64,000 nucleotides of DNA from Thunnus maccoyii (taxonomy: Eukaryota; Chordata; Actinopteri; Scombriformes; Scombridae). Below, one piece after another: positions 1 through 18,914 of the stretch. Location of the stretch: assembly GCF_910596095.1 (NCBI RefSeq), contig NC_056550.1:26713001-26777000 (forward strand), read 5' to 3'. Both the position numbers and the translations under genes were made by a program. The notes beneath the pieces were generated by a model. The model worked only from the letters and a program-made list of their open reading frames with translations. It searched no databases and had not been told where the DNA came from. The stretch's first letter is position 1. The number at the start of each line of letters is the position of its first letter.

Positions 1-27
1 GTGAAACCATCTGCTCTCCTTCTGTAG

Positions 28-6034
<6,007 letters not shown>

Positions 6035-6105
6035 GAGTCGCTGTTTTTGGCAGAAGTTCAACCGGAGAGCCACAAAGATCCCAAACAGGACGTTGGGTTT
6101 TGGGG

Positions 6106-6136
<31 letters not shown>

Positions 6137-6307
6137 GGCGGCAGAGGCCAGAATCAACAAACAAAACACACACACACACAGGTTACTGCAGGGATGATGT
6201 TTTCAAAGGCAGGTAACATCGTAAACTAGACAAACTTTTAATTATGGAAGGTGTTTTTTTTTCACATTTTTACATTGAAGAGACACTTCAGAAGCATTTT
6301 ATAACTT

Positions 6308-6328
6308 GGGGGGGGGGGGGGGGGGGGG
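6308..6328. repeat. poly(G) run of 21
   Basis: Twenty-one consecutive G in the inferred suz12 3' UTR. The run length is likely to be uncertain in any assembly. Confidence 0.9.
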
Positions 6329-6491
6329 AGTCAGACATTCAGAAAACTTGAAGCTATGAAATCATTATTTTCTCCCACATAGTGTCCGGACAGATTCCCA
6401 CACTAGGGTTCATTCAGCTCACAACCAAATACTGCCACATGTTCTTCTTCTCCTTTTCATTTCCAGCCCACCAGCTTTATTAACTACGGAT

Positions 6492-6540
6492 CAGTCCACA
6501 AAACAAATCCAGTCCTCCTCGGTCTGGATTTTGTGGACTG
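6492..6540. repeat. Imperfect hairpin in suz12 3' UTR
   Basis: CAGTCCACAAAA-CAAA-TCCAG at 6492-6512 pairs with CTGGATTTTGTGGACTG at 6524-6540: 17 bp of stem, one 4-nt bulge and an 11-nt loop. Confidence 0.85.
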
Positions 6541-8188
6541 AACTGAGCCGAGCACAGATTTTTAGGATTTTTTTTTTTGTGATCTCGAAGTTTGGAAATC
6601 TGCTTTGACATATTTTTTCTGCAGCGGTTTTGGAAGGTTCAACAGGGAAACATCTGATCACATCTGGCTGCTGGACTCTTTTTTTTTTTTTTTTTTTTCA
6701 CCGTGTTTTAGAAAAAAAAAACAAAACGATAAAGCTGATCGACTTACAGACGCAGCTTTTCCTTCTCGCCTCAACAAACACCGACTCTTCTCTAAACTGT
6801 AATTTTCAAAATCTGACGCCGCACGCGCTCAGATGTTAAAAACTCGCGGTTTGATTTTTGTGCTCCGTCAACAGAAAACTTCATATGGGATCATTTCTGT
6901 CGTCTTCCTCGGTGTGAACTTCCGGGGTAACACTCCACCAAAGGTTTTTCTTTCTAATCGCTGAGTGTGTTTACATGCACGTTAGTGTCACAGGACTCCG
7001 ATCCAGGTCTCCAGGTCCTGCTCTGAACCTCAACAGTCGACATGAAGCCGCTTCGGTTTCTGGCTCCCTGAACTCTGCTGCTCTTTCACGCCATTTTTTT
7101 TTTTGTGGATTTCGGTCTCAGAACATTTAATTCTTAATGATTCACTCGTTACTGATATCAGACTTTCACTTCACCACATTGATCATCATTATATTGTTAT
7201 TTATCATGATGCTTAGTTTGTTTGTTTTTTTAAGTGCTGAGTGACTTGAGTCGAATACAAACCCGCTCAGTATCCGGTTTGAGGGCTCAGCTGAGACTCT
7301 GTAAGCAGGCAAATAAACTGGATTTACCAGGGAAAAAAGCAGATAAGAAGTGGGACACTAGTGTGCATGAACTCACACTTCCGGTTCATTTCTACTACTG
7401 GTGCTAGATTTTATTTTTTAATCACTCAGAGTAAATAAGTCTCGGCCCACTTCTTACAGCGACCTCCACTGCCAGCGCTCGCAAACACCAGGATGCATCA
7501 CTGCTTTTTTTTTTGTTTGTTTGTTTGTTTCTCCGCTGAGCCCGGAAGTGTCACGTTTCATCCTCCGTCTTTGAAGTCCAAAAATCAAGAGAGAGAATCT
7601 GTTGTCGCGTTAACAGAGTGACGCAGTGTCGCGTTTCAGTAGCTCTCAGAATTGCAGCCCTTATTTTGAAAAGTGTCGTGTGAGTCGAGTGTTTGTTTGG
7701 AGTCGAGGAGCGTAGATGTGGAGGTGCAGGTTCAGTCCACAAAAAGGCCACGCTGAGTTTGTTGATCCACAGTGAATGAATTATCAAAAATAATTTACTG
7801 ATTCTACTTTTTCAAGGTGTTTATCCAGGTGCTGGTTCCAGATTTTCTTTAATTGAGGAAATTGCTGCTTTTGTTTTGAAATCATTATAAACTGAATACT
7901 TTTGGACAGTTAAACAAAACGACTCTGGGAACAGCTGATGGGTGTTGTTCCCTCCTTTTATCAACTTAAATGGTTAATTAACAAAAGAATGATTAATGAA
8001 GAAGGAGGCAGAGCCTGAAACAGCACACAGCTAGATATCAATCAATCAATATCATCATTAACTGGAGTTGAGCAAATAGCCGCGTATTTCTTTTATCATT
8101 TGTCATTTTTGGTATATTTTTCCTCGTGTTGTTTCTGCAACCGCCCACTGCAACTCTTATGTATATAAAACTCTGTGAAACTATGTGT

Positions 8189-8194
8189 AATAAA
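8189..8194 (+). terminator. suz12: Candidate suz12 poly(A) signal
   Basis: AATAAA about 2.2 kb after the suz12 stop, following a unique-looking sequence. Other candidates exist (AATAAA at about 7312, ATTAAA near 8953), so the choice is a guess. Confidence 0.35.
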
Positions 8195-8308
8195 TTAGCT
8201 TTGGATTATGATTGCTTGGAAACCAGCTGGAGGGTTTTTGTAGTTTCTTAGTTTACAGACCAAAGGGGATGAATTTGCTGCAGATTTCTCCGCTCTTGTG
8301 AAAATGTT

Positions 8309-8356
<48 letters not shown>

Positions 8357-9869
8357 GAAGAAAAAAAAAATCTTCAGAGCAGACTCAGGCTGCATCTGTG
8401 AACTGGCACCATGTGACCCGGTGTCCTCACTGCCTTGAAATCTGAAAATTTGGCATCAGTGAGAGAAACAGCACATAGTTCAGACGCTGATGCTGCATTA
8501 AAGTTGAAGTTTTACTGCTCCATATTTAACAGATGATATGCAGTACGAGCCTGCAGATGTAGCCAGCTGTCGGGACTGACATGGGAACTGATCATATTTC
8601 GAGGTTTGATAGGAACTTCTCGTTTTATAGCCCCGCTCTTTATAAAAAAAAAAAAAAAAAAGCTTTACATCAATCAGAGATCTGACGGTGACAAATCCAG
8701 CACGCAGAGGTCTGGTTCGCTGTTTGGGTTCATATATGTGACAGTTCTGAGTGACGTGCAGAGCACTTTTTGGTTTGGATGGAGCCTTCTGTAGATTTTT
8801 AAAGGGTTTTTTTTTTTTGTCCGTTCACGAGACCAGCAGCATTTTGCACAAGATGGGAGGAGCCATGTCAAGAAAACAAGACTTTTCTTCAAACAATAAT
8901 GTAAAACCAGCTTGACGTTGTGAACTTTTGAGTTGAGTCAGAATGGTTTTCTATTAAAAGAACAATTTTGTACTGTTGTCGACCACATGGTCTCTTTCTT
9001 TCTTTCAGTAACGTTTTGTTTTATTAAGCTGCTGACTTATTAAATTCTCTCCGGCGATATTATGCATTAATCAAGCTACTCAACACACTGTCGACCTCTT
9101 TAAAGCTGAGTTATCACCATGTAGTTTGTATCAATGCCTTGATTCAACAAAGTCACGTAATTCCACCACGAACGGCGTCTCGCTGTAACGAGTTAGTGTT
9201 TGTTTTCAATGTAAAATCATGAGTTCAGTGCGGCCACACTGCAAAACCTCTGTTTATTATAAAAGGTTTATTTTGATCATTGATCTATTAAGGTAAAGAA
9301 ATTTAAAATTAAAAGGGATTAATTGGCATGACTGTAATATACATTTGTCTACTCGTCATTTTTGAAAGTTATTTGATCATAAAAGCATCCTGCTGGTTTT
9401 CCTCCAGTGGTTTACAGATCTCTATTTCTTTAACTGGGTGTAAAACTAAAAACATTAATCATATTGAAAATTGATTTTTAAGATTTCAATGTGTAGGCCA
9501 GAGCATTTTTTTAAAAAAAACAGTTCTAGAAAACCATAAAAAAGAGGCTGTTTATGAATAATTTGTCATAGAATATGTTGTTTTTTTTTAGTATCTCTGC
9601 CCCACTTCAACCTGAGAAAAAGTGAAAAACTCCTGAGTGAGTGTGCAGGATCTTTATTTAGTACCTGTTATTTCACATTATTTCGTGCTTTACTTAATAA
9701 ATTTGTAAGACAATAAACTAATACATACACAAAGCATAGAAAGTTGAAGAAAGCTCATTTTTGCCCCTGGTCCAACTGATTTTAAATTTGTTTCATACTT
9801 GTAGAGTAATTCTGCAAAAATCAAGTCCACACTCACTGCATCAAAGTGATTAATTTATATAACATGACC

Positions 9870-9875
9870 TTTATT
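9870..9875 (-). terminator. crlf3: Candidate distal crlf3 poly(A) signal
   Basis: On the minus strand this reads AATAAA within TTGTTCAATAAAGGTCATG. It would imply a 3' UTR of about 4.8 kb. Nearer TTTATT sites (for example near 14198) are alternatives, so this is weak. Confidence 0.25.
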
Positions 9876-10749
9876 GAACAAAATATCAAGGATGACAGCA
9901 GTCAGAACAAATTCAACACAAAGGTTTGACCAGCAGATGTCACTCTGCTCACTGCCAAACGCTTTGAAAGTTTTTTTTATTTTTTTTTAAATGTGGTCAG
10001 TCACCAGTTTTCCCTCCTTCAAGTTAGTAAGAAGATACAGTGAGTTTATGTTCATTTGTACCATCAGCTGGACCCGTTCACGGTCCCACTGTCCTCCTCA
10101 GAGACAAAAACACTGACCTCAGATCAGCAGAAAAACAAGGAAACATCTCTGAAGGACGAAACAAAAGCCGGACTGACTCATTGATCAAAAAAATCTGTGG
10201 CCACCTGAGAGCAGAAGACGAGGTGTTGGTTTCCTGAAATGGCTCAAAACTTTCTACTGTATTTTTAAAAATAAAAAAAAACAAGTCAGCGGCGCGGACG
10301 CTTCCTGTGAGCAGAACAAACATCGACTGATGTTTATGCTCGTGTCAAATCTGCACATGAATAAACTTTAATATCAACACAGTGGAAAGATTGAACACGA
10401 GACTTTCTTTTGTTTAGACTTTAAAATGAGAAAAGCCAAAGTGTGACTTAATGACATGAAGTTTGCCAGATGTAGATGAAAGCAAGACTTCAAATAACTG
10501 ACAAGAGGCCTTTCAGTCTTAACAACATACTTCAAATAAAAAAGAAATACAACTGACAGGAGACAAATATATTCATCAAAGTAACATAAATATTGTGGAA
10601 AACCGTAACGGGACGCCATGATGTACCAGAGTTAGAAACACTGATAGATTTTTTTTCCTTTTTTTTTATTTTAAATTAAATCTTCCAACTCTCAGCATGA
10701 AAACAAATATTTCCCAAAACTATTATTAAAACAAGATGCTTTTAAAATG

Positions 10750-10865
10750 AGGCTTTATGCTGGAAACTGGAGAATATTTCACCAATTTCTGACATTTTAT
10801 AGGCCAAATGATTAATCAACTAATCAAAAAAATAATTGCTTATAATGAAAATAATTGTTATAATG
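10750..10865 (-). mobile_element. hAT-type MITE family, short fragment
   Basis: Carries the family motifs TTTCACCAATTTCTGACATT and AGGCCAAATGATTAATC, then an AT-rich end. Boundaries are approximate. Confidence 0.5.
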
Positions 10866-13702
10866 CCAATTAAACCACCTTAAACTGAACTTTTCATTTA
10901 ACAATGACGTTAAACTAATAACTGAAGCTCTCAGTCCTTTGTTTTACCTTGTTTTTCTGCTGTTTACACGTCAAACATGTTTTGTATCAACACTTAACAC
11001 AGACAGTCACGTCTTTACACGGATCCCCTTATATAACAGCAGCCACATACAGTAATAATTCAGGCTGTCGGAGCAGATTAATCAATAACATCACTCGTAT
11101 CCGGAGCTGACGAGCTCGGTGTCACGCGCTCAACCTCCCACTTCGTCAAAATCTGTTAGGATTGTCTTTGCAAAAAAAAGCTAAAAAAAAAAAAAAAGTT
11201 GATGATTCAACAGCTGTAACAGCTTGAAAAAGGATTATTTTAAAGGTGACAGTTCATCCTCTGTAGCTCAGATTATTTCTAGTTAAAACATAAGAGCAAC
11301 GTGTCTTTCTTAAAGGTAACAGTTCACGTACGTTTTCAACGGCTGATCAATTGTTTTCATCTTCTGAGCTGTGCTTATTCAGCAGGTTGTTTTTTTTTAG
11401 TTATCTCGGATTAAATCATCTAAAATTTAATGGTGCTCATATTTACTTTGTTAGTGTCTTATCCCAAGATAATGATTCAGTTTTCACATTATCTAAAGAC
11501 GTGTCGTTATCTCAGGATAAAAAAAAAGTTGTTATTATTATGTCTGGATTACAATCTTAAAAATAAAATTGGCACCATAAGTCACAGTCACAAGAAAACA
11601 CTTTTGTTATGTTGAGAAAACAAAATAATTAAGTCACACAATCCTAATGGGCTGAAAGTAATAATAATAATAATAATAATTAAAAAAAAAGTTTAAGATT
11701 ATTAAAAGCTGCTCTTCTGCAGAAAAGTCTTTCATGATGAAACTGTTCACAGATGAGTCTCTGGACGTCTTTACATGTGCAGAAACTTTGCTTTTCGGTT
11801 TTTGATTGCAACAAGCAGCACAGATCTTGTTCCACTGAGCCTGCTGGGATGTTTTCAGGTTCGAAACCTGCAAAAATTCCTGATTTTTTTGTCAGTCTCT
11901 GCTTTTTCCAAACAGCTTCTGATTGGCTTAGAGATCAGGAGGGTCAATACTTATTAAAGTGTGAAGCTGCAAGGAATTTCCTTAAACAGTGCGCTTTAGT
12001 TTTGAAAACAAACAACCAGGAGGAAATAGTGCATTTGTTGGGGACTGTTTTCAGTGGCGGATGAATCCACATTTGGTGCCGTATTGAGTTTGTAGGAGGG
12101 TTTCCTGTATCAGGCTGAGATTTAGCTGATTTGTCTCTGCAAAATGACGGACAGATAACACTCGGGGCGGTTTGTGTTTGTTTTGTTTTGTTTTTTTGTG
12201 AACTGACCCTTTAAATGATGAACTAGTTTAAGAGGCAAAAAAAAAAAAACAATACAAAAAGGAGGTGCGACTTTCACAGTGACGAGTTTTTGTTTAAATG
12301 AAAAACAAAAAAAGTCCAGCAGGTTTAGCAGTTAAACCCTTTAAAAGAGGCAGCGGCAGATTGTAAAGTGTCTGACTTTGCTTTCCTGCTTCTGACAAAA
12401 ACAACAAAAACAACAAAACAACAAACCCTTAAAAAGCAAAAAAATTTAACATCTGTCCTCTTTGCAGCCTCCTGGGAACGGAGTGTGTGTCCAGACAGGC
12501 TGTGTTTTACATCTATGAGGTGTCAAACTATTAATGCAGCTAAATTAAGACGATGCATAGATCAACTCTTTCCCCGCAGTGAGGGATGTGCCAAGGAGAA
12601 AACCACAAAGCTGTAAACAATGGACAACCTTGTAAGAAGGCCCGGGAATCAAACTGAAACAAAAACAAACTAGAAGCCAGAAAAATGTGATGAGATAACT
12701 TTTCAAAAAAAACAGATATCACTCCTCCAACGTGGCTCCCTGAAGACTGAAGAAGATCTGGATCACTGCTGGGTAAAAAAAAAAAAAAAAGAGTCTGGAA
12801 TCATCGGGATCAATCAGATTTCCATCCAGAGAAGCAGTCAGTATGTTTACATGCACACAAGAAACAAGGTTACTCAGAGAAATCAGATCATGTAGGAAAC
12901 TGTACGACGTGTGGAGTCCCTGCGCTCAAAAAAAACAAAAAACACAAGGAGGTGCGTCGGATGGCGTGGGAGCGACGTATCAGGTACAGGTGAGACGATA
13001 AAATACGACCCACAAAGTGCGGTTTGAGTAACAGACGTTAAAACACTTCACAGAGGTTTATAATACTGAGGAAAATCATTTTATCTCACGTAGTAACAAT
13101 TGCGAGGTGAACTGTAGAAATACATGTTTTTTTGATTGGCCAACGTCGGCGTTTACTATCTCACACAGTGCTGTTGTCCGTCTGAACGTGGTCGTGTGCA
13201 CGCAGCGGGGTGAAAATCTTTTAAGTATTTTAAGACAATGGATTTTAAGTGTATTTTATTAATGTGAGAAACTTGTAGCTGATGATAAATGTGAACATTT
13301 CAGCAGCTGAAAACATTATTTACACTTTTAGAGGCGACTTTGTGTTAGTTTCAGTTTTGAGTTCAATTATTTTAAATACAAGAATATTTCATTCAGCTGC
13401 TCTACTGTCACAGTTTCTCTGTCTGAGGACAATCAGTGATGCATGTCTGAGAAATTATCACCTTTCTCCAGGAGAAATCGCTCTGATTCTCTACCGTGAA
13501 TGTAGAAACCGATTTTGTCGTCTATTTGTGACAAATTCAGATTATTTGCAGAACGCCGACAGTAACCCGGTTATTTACTGTGCGAGCATGTAATCGCAGT
13601 GAATCTGTGCCTCCGCTGCCAAAGAAACAAGCAGCTGTTTTGTATAAATAAGCAGAACTAAAGCTCCGGTCATTTATAAATGCAGCAAAGCGTTCATCAA
13701 AA

Positions 13703-14060
13703 CTTGTCTGTAGAGCTGCAACGATTAGACGACTAAGCAAATAGTCGACTGACAGAAAATTCACTGGCAATTTATTATCCATTATTTTATTGTTGAAGTC
13801 TGTTTTCAAGCTAAAACACCAAACATTTAATGATTTTAGCTTTTTAAATTAGCGATTCTACTGCTTTTACTTGTCTTGACATTATAGTGAATTGAATTAT
13901 CTTTGAGTTTTGACAACAACATCTGACAACATAACCTTGGGCTGTGGGTAATCTTAATGTGCATGTTTCACAGTTTTCCTAATGTTTTGTAGACAAAGCG
14001 TTGACTTGATTAAACCAGAAAATAATGAAAATAATCGTTAGTTGTAGCCCTACTTGTCTG
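13703..14060 (+). mobile_element. hAT-type MITE with exact 8-bp target duplication
   Basis: The element 13711-14052 starts TAGAGCTGCAACGATTAG and ends CGTTAGTTGTAGCCCTA, so its ends are imperfect inverted repeats. It is flanked on both sides by CTTGTCTG (13703-13710 and 14053-14060). An 8-bp duplication is the hallmark of hAT transposition. There is no transposase, so it is non-autonomous. It probably lies in the crlf3 3' UTR or downstream. Confidence 0.85.
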
Positions 14061-14658
14061 TAATCTTCATAATCTATTCTGCGGCTACAAAGAATATTCC
14101 CTCTGGAGAAGCAGGAGCTACAGTTTGAACTAGTCTCTAAAAATAAATGAAGGATGAAGTTATAATCCTACAGTTTGTGAAAACGCACTCCAGAGGAAAT
14201 TTATTTTGTAGCCGCAGGACAGACGAGGATTCATCTTCATGACTCTTAAATTATGTATTTGACAAAGTTTCACTTCTATTTGAGCATCCCAGCAGAAGTT
14301 CACAGGTCTGCTTCAGCCGGCCGACTGTTTTCCTGGACGTGTTGGTCAATATTGTCATTTTCCATGTATGGAAAACTCCTGACAGAGTTCCCAGTTTTCC
14401 AGGCTGCATGCAGCTGCTGATGTGGAAAGATAACTCTGGAAGTCTGTCACTTTAAAGATTGATTTCCTTTGATTCCAGATTTTACAGCCGCCCTTGTTCG
14501 TGTCTCAGGTGTGAGAGGAAAAGCAACAGAAGAGAAACGTTTAAACTGGATGTAACTGAGCCTGTGAGAGGGTTCCTAAACTCCAGCACATTGGAGGATT
14601 CATTTTTGACTTCCTCTTTTAAAAAAAAAATAAAATAAAATAAAAAGTGACGGAGCCC

Positions 14659-17600
14659 TTAAAACACAAGCACTTTCCAGCCGGAGTGGACGAAAGAGCA
14701 GCCGAAGGAGAGGCAGTCCACCGCCTGGTCCACCAGCCAATCAAACACCACCTCCCGGTTCCCTGAGCCAATGGTCACCCTCAGCTTGAAGTTGCCCCCC
14801 TCGCTCAGGTTGTTGTTGCTGATGGGGAACAGGTTGACCACTTCCATGTCAAAGGTCACGGCGGAGCCCACAGTGATGGCGGGCAGCTGGTTGGTCATCT
14901 CTTTGCCGTTGACAAAAACAGCACCTGAGCAAAAAAAAAAAACAATCTATAAACTACTGTAACAGCACTTCAGCACCAATGTTAGAGGAAATACTCATTT
15001 AATCAATATTAAATCTGAATTAAAGCTGCAAGCAGCGTTGGTCGGGACCTCGCACTCTGGCCTGTTGAGATCAGATTATTTTGCTTTTTAAAAATGAGGG
15101 ATAATTCTTACAAGTGTGGTGTGCTTTTATTTTGAAAGTTTGATTGACAGGATGAGAATTTTCTGCAGGGTGAGACATGTCTGTCTTGCTCACACCTGTG
15201 TCATCAAAATTATGTAAGCTTTGGGCCCATTCACTTGAATTTCAATTAGTAAATTGAAAACTCTTGATGAGTTTGTGTGTAAAACAAATTATTTTCCTAA
15301 TTTTCATTAAGTCTATTTTTAGAAAAAAAGACTTTTAACCCACATGACCTGGTCAATTGATTGACATGTGTACTGTCAGGTGTGTAGAGACAATAAGTAA
15401 CTGCAGCTGGACAGAAAAATACTTATATATTTGAATGGAGAGTGTGAGCAAACCCACATCTTTTTGAACATCTACTGCTTCCACATAGTTTTAGATACAA
15501 ACTTCATTTGAACTTTAAATGAGTCACAAGACTTTGACCTACAAATCTTGAATTTACATGTTTTTTCTATCTTTTATTGTTTTTGAGATATTAGAGTGTG
15601 AGTTTTAAAGTCTTTTCTTGCTCCTCCTGTGATTTTATAATGAGTGTGTATTGCGGAATGTTTCACAGCACTGAGGGAGTGACATCACCAGGAGCAGTTG
15701 GAGAGGAGGATTTTAGAGTACACTTCTTGCGAAATATCCTCATAAATCCCATGACTTTGGCCAAATCTTACATTAAAAATCATATTTTAGTAGGAAATTT
15801 CGTGGCGAATCCATTGATACAGGTTTGAAAGTGGTCAGACTTATAGTTTAGACATCAGTAGCCTCTGTTTGACACAAAGTTCATGCCTCCCCATTGGTTT
15901 ACATTGTAAGGTGTGATGTGGCACTGCAACTTTCAGGGCTTATAAAATCCAAACCGTTCGAGTTATTACAAAGTTTTTAACAATTTTTTTTCAGCGTAAT
16001 GTCATAAGTCACCTATTAAAGTTTGAAGCCGATACCAGTAACGCCCTCAGAGGAGATAGCGTTTGTTCGGGGGCCAAAATTGGGGCGAAGTCTTATTTTG
16101 AAAGGCTAATTGCAGACTTCCTGTTGGATTTAGGTCAGGGGTGTCAGCGTATGATTTGTAGGTCTTAATGAGACGAATAATTGAGTTTTGGTTTGATCTC
16201 TCCACGACATTCCTATGGGCGAGGACCCTATTGTTTTACAGTAATCCTCTGCATTTTGGGCTCGGTCCCTAATAAGAGTTAGAGCGATCAGCCTCAGCCT
16301 CTCTCTGTGTCAGCGTACCGTTGGTGGAAATGCAGACAGCCTGGTCTCTCTGAAGCGACTCCTTCCCGCTCCCGTTGTCCACGCAAACGCCCAGAGCGTC
16401 CTTGCGATCCATCTGACCCGCCGCCGAGATCCTACACACACAAAAACACCGTTTTATGTATAGATTACAAACTACAGCTATCAAAAATGTGTATGTAACG
16501 GTGATTAATTCATCTGATTTGCCACTTGAAATGCACAAATAAATCTACATGTATCTGAATGGGCTCCGTGTGGATTTACTGTGTGTGTGTGTGCACTTAC
16601 TTGAAGGTCAGTGTCTGTCCACAGAAGTAGGTGGGTGCGTTGGAGTAGAGGACGGGGCAGCGTGATTGGGAGGAGTCATTGCGCAGCGCGATGTTTCTCC
16701 TGCTGCTCAGGATGTAACCCTCAGTGCCCGGACACCACTCTAGATGATGAGAGAACACACACACACACAGCTCATAAACAAATGTAGTTTCAGGGAGGGA
16801 AAGATATTATTTGGATCGTCTGAATCCCTCTGTGAATCACTGTGAATGTTGATACTAGATCTGCTGGATTCTGGGTGTGTCCGCTGGATTTGCACATCTG
16901 TCCGCTCGCGAACATGTGCTGAGAGAAAAGCATGACGGACATTTAACTTCACCCATGCGAGCGTGCGTCACAGAGAGCCACATCATTTGACACGCATCAT
17001 CTGACGCCGTCTGCACACACACACACAGAAGTAGCTGTGGTACAGCTGATGGGATGTCCCGGCTGCAAATGCGATAAAACTTTTGGGCGTCTCGGTTGCC
17101 GAGGGGTTTAAGACACGCATCATGTAATCGCTCCCCTCATGTCCTGTTAGCTCTCTCTACCGTCTCTAATGAAGGAAAAAAATGCTGCTTTTCTGGAGCA
17201 CTGACACACGACGACACTGAGTAACAGTGACAGTGGACGATCCTGACACGTTGACTCGCATCAACCCATGACACGTTCAAAACGCCGCCGATGTGTGAGC
17301 TTACATAGGGAAATAATGGCTGCAGGCATTTTGACACACATCATGAGCTGCCAGTGTGTGTTGCCCTTCAGTTTAAAGTTTATAAAACATAAGTCTACAT
17401 TTGTCTGTGTTTATTTGCCTCCTGTCGTATCCAAACATGCAGATATTTCGGGGGTTTTTTTGTCCAGGTTTTAGATATTTACCTCTGAGATTTCTGCCTT
17501 CACACCAATATAACAGAGACAAAGGGAATTTGGTTTGTGGTGTTCACACCATTGAAAACACATTTAAACTATAATACCATAATATTTTAAACCCTGCAGC

Positions 17601-18872
17601 ACCCCGCATGGGTCAGAAACAGCAGCTTCTCCTACCGTGCGGCGCCAGCGTTGTGTATCCCGTCTGTGGGATGCTCCAGGGGCTCCACTCGGTGCGACCC
17701 TCCCCGCGGGCGCACACCCTGAACAAATAATCGGTGTGAGGGTCCAGGTGGAGAACCAGGAACTCACAGTCCCGACCGATGTAGGCGTCCTCGTACTGGT
17801 TCCCTCCGCTGCCAGATTTCCGGTACTGCAGCCGATAATCGGCGGCAGCGAAGTCCTCGTCCACCTGATGCAGACATATAACACGTTAAAGCACTTCGCT
17901 CGTACATCGACATGTTCGTTATGTGTGTGTGTGTGTGAGTATTCTCTCCATGTTTGTGCCCCTTCCCTTGCTGACCTTACACCAGCGGACCAGGATGCTG
18001 CCCGGTCTCTCCTGCAGCTCTTCTATCTGGACGGGCGGGTGGGAGGAGACGGAGCCGTGGCGGGACACTCGCTCCCTCAGCAGCCCCAGCAGGGAGTCGT
18101 CCAGCTGGGCTGAAACACACGGGACATCCACCAACGCTGGTACCTCTGGTAGACTGGAAAAAACACATGGACTCGGTTAGAAGAGACATGAATAGAGAGG
18201 AATAACTGCACACTGTGAATATAAAACATCATGAATTACTGTGCAGGACAGTTACAGGTGCAGTTAGCATCTGTCTTACCTATCCAGTTGGATGTGCATG
18301 GCTTTCTTTGTGAAACTACCCAGTTTGTCCTCTTTCTCCCCGAGACCACAACGCAGAGCTGCTTCCCCTGGAGAGACAGAGAGAGGCTATATTTAACACT
18401 TCCATGAAAGAGTTTTCAGACAAAAAAAAAAGTCAGAATGTTGGGGAATTTTCCACTGTGACATTTACAAATGTCTTGTTCTGTCTGACCAGCAGTCGAA
18501 AACCTACAGATCTGTATTTAAGCATCACATAACAATAGAAAAAGCTGTTTCTAACGAGTAGAAAAATCATTTCTTTCCTTCCTGGAAATTTAAAAAAAAA
18601 ACACATTTTGCAGATGTTGTCCGACAGCAGATGTAAGCGTTGTATTTCTGAGACCCACCCTCTCTCAGCAGCTCGTCGGCCTGGCCCACCCCATGCTCGA
18701 TGAGGCTCTGGCAGTCATCCAGCGGTTTGACGCTGTCGGCCTCGATGGCGTCCACCTCGGCCAGCAGGGCGGTCAGTCGCTCCGTCAGCAACCGACTGGC
18801 TGCCGTCTGCAGCTCCGCGAAGTGCCTCCGCAGGGCCTCGCGGGCCTGACCCGAGCTGCCCCGCACCTGAAC

Positions 18873-18914
<42 letters not shown>

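Larger units (their letters stand above)
6035..8210 (+). other. suz12: Probable suz12 3' UTR
   Basis: No coding exon follows the TGA at 6032-6034. The stretch is rich in homopolymers: A27 at 6106-6132, G21 at 6308-6328, T20 at 6679-6698. It carries a hairpin at 6492-6540. The end is inferred from an AATAAA at 8189-8194; an ATTAAA near 8953 would extend it. Confidence 0.45.
8211..14658. other. Convergent suz12/crlf3 spacer and probable crlf3 3' UTR
   Basis: No exon-like coding sequence on either strand. It contains a T30A12 run (8314-8355), many A/T homopolymers, a (TAA)n run near 11659, a MITE fragment (10750-10865) and a complete MITE (13711-14052). The right part should be crlf3 3' UTR because the gene's stop is at 14659-14661 and it reads leftwards. 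Confidence 0.55.

Noticed and set aside
8314..8355. T30A12 run as a processed-pseudogene tail or terminator
   Set aside because: No retrocopy sequence lies beside it; simple homopolymers are frequent in this region.
17637..18113. 158-codon plus-strand frame
   Set aside because: Antisense shadow of crlf3 exons 4 and 5, whose minus-strand reading matches a known family with good splice sites.
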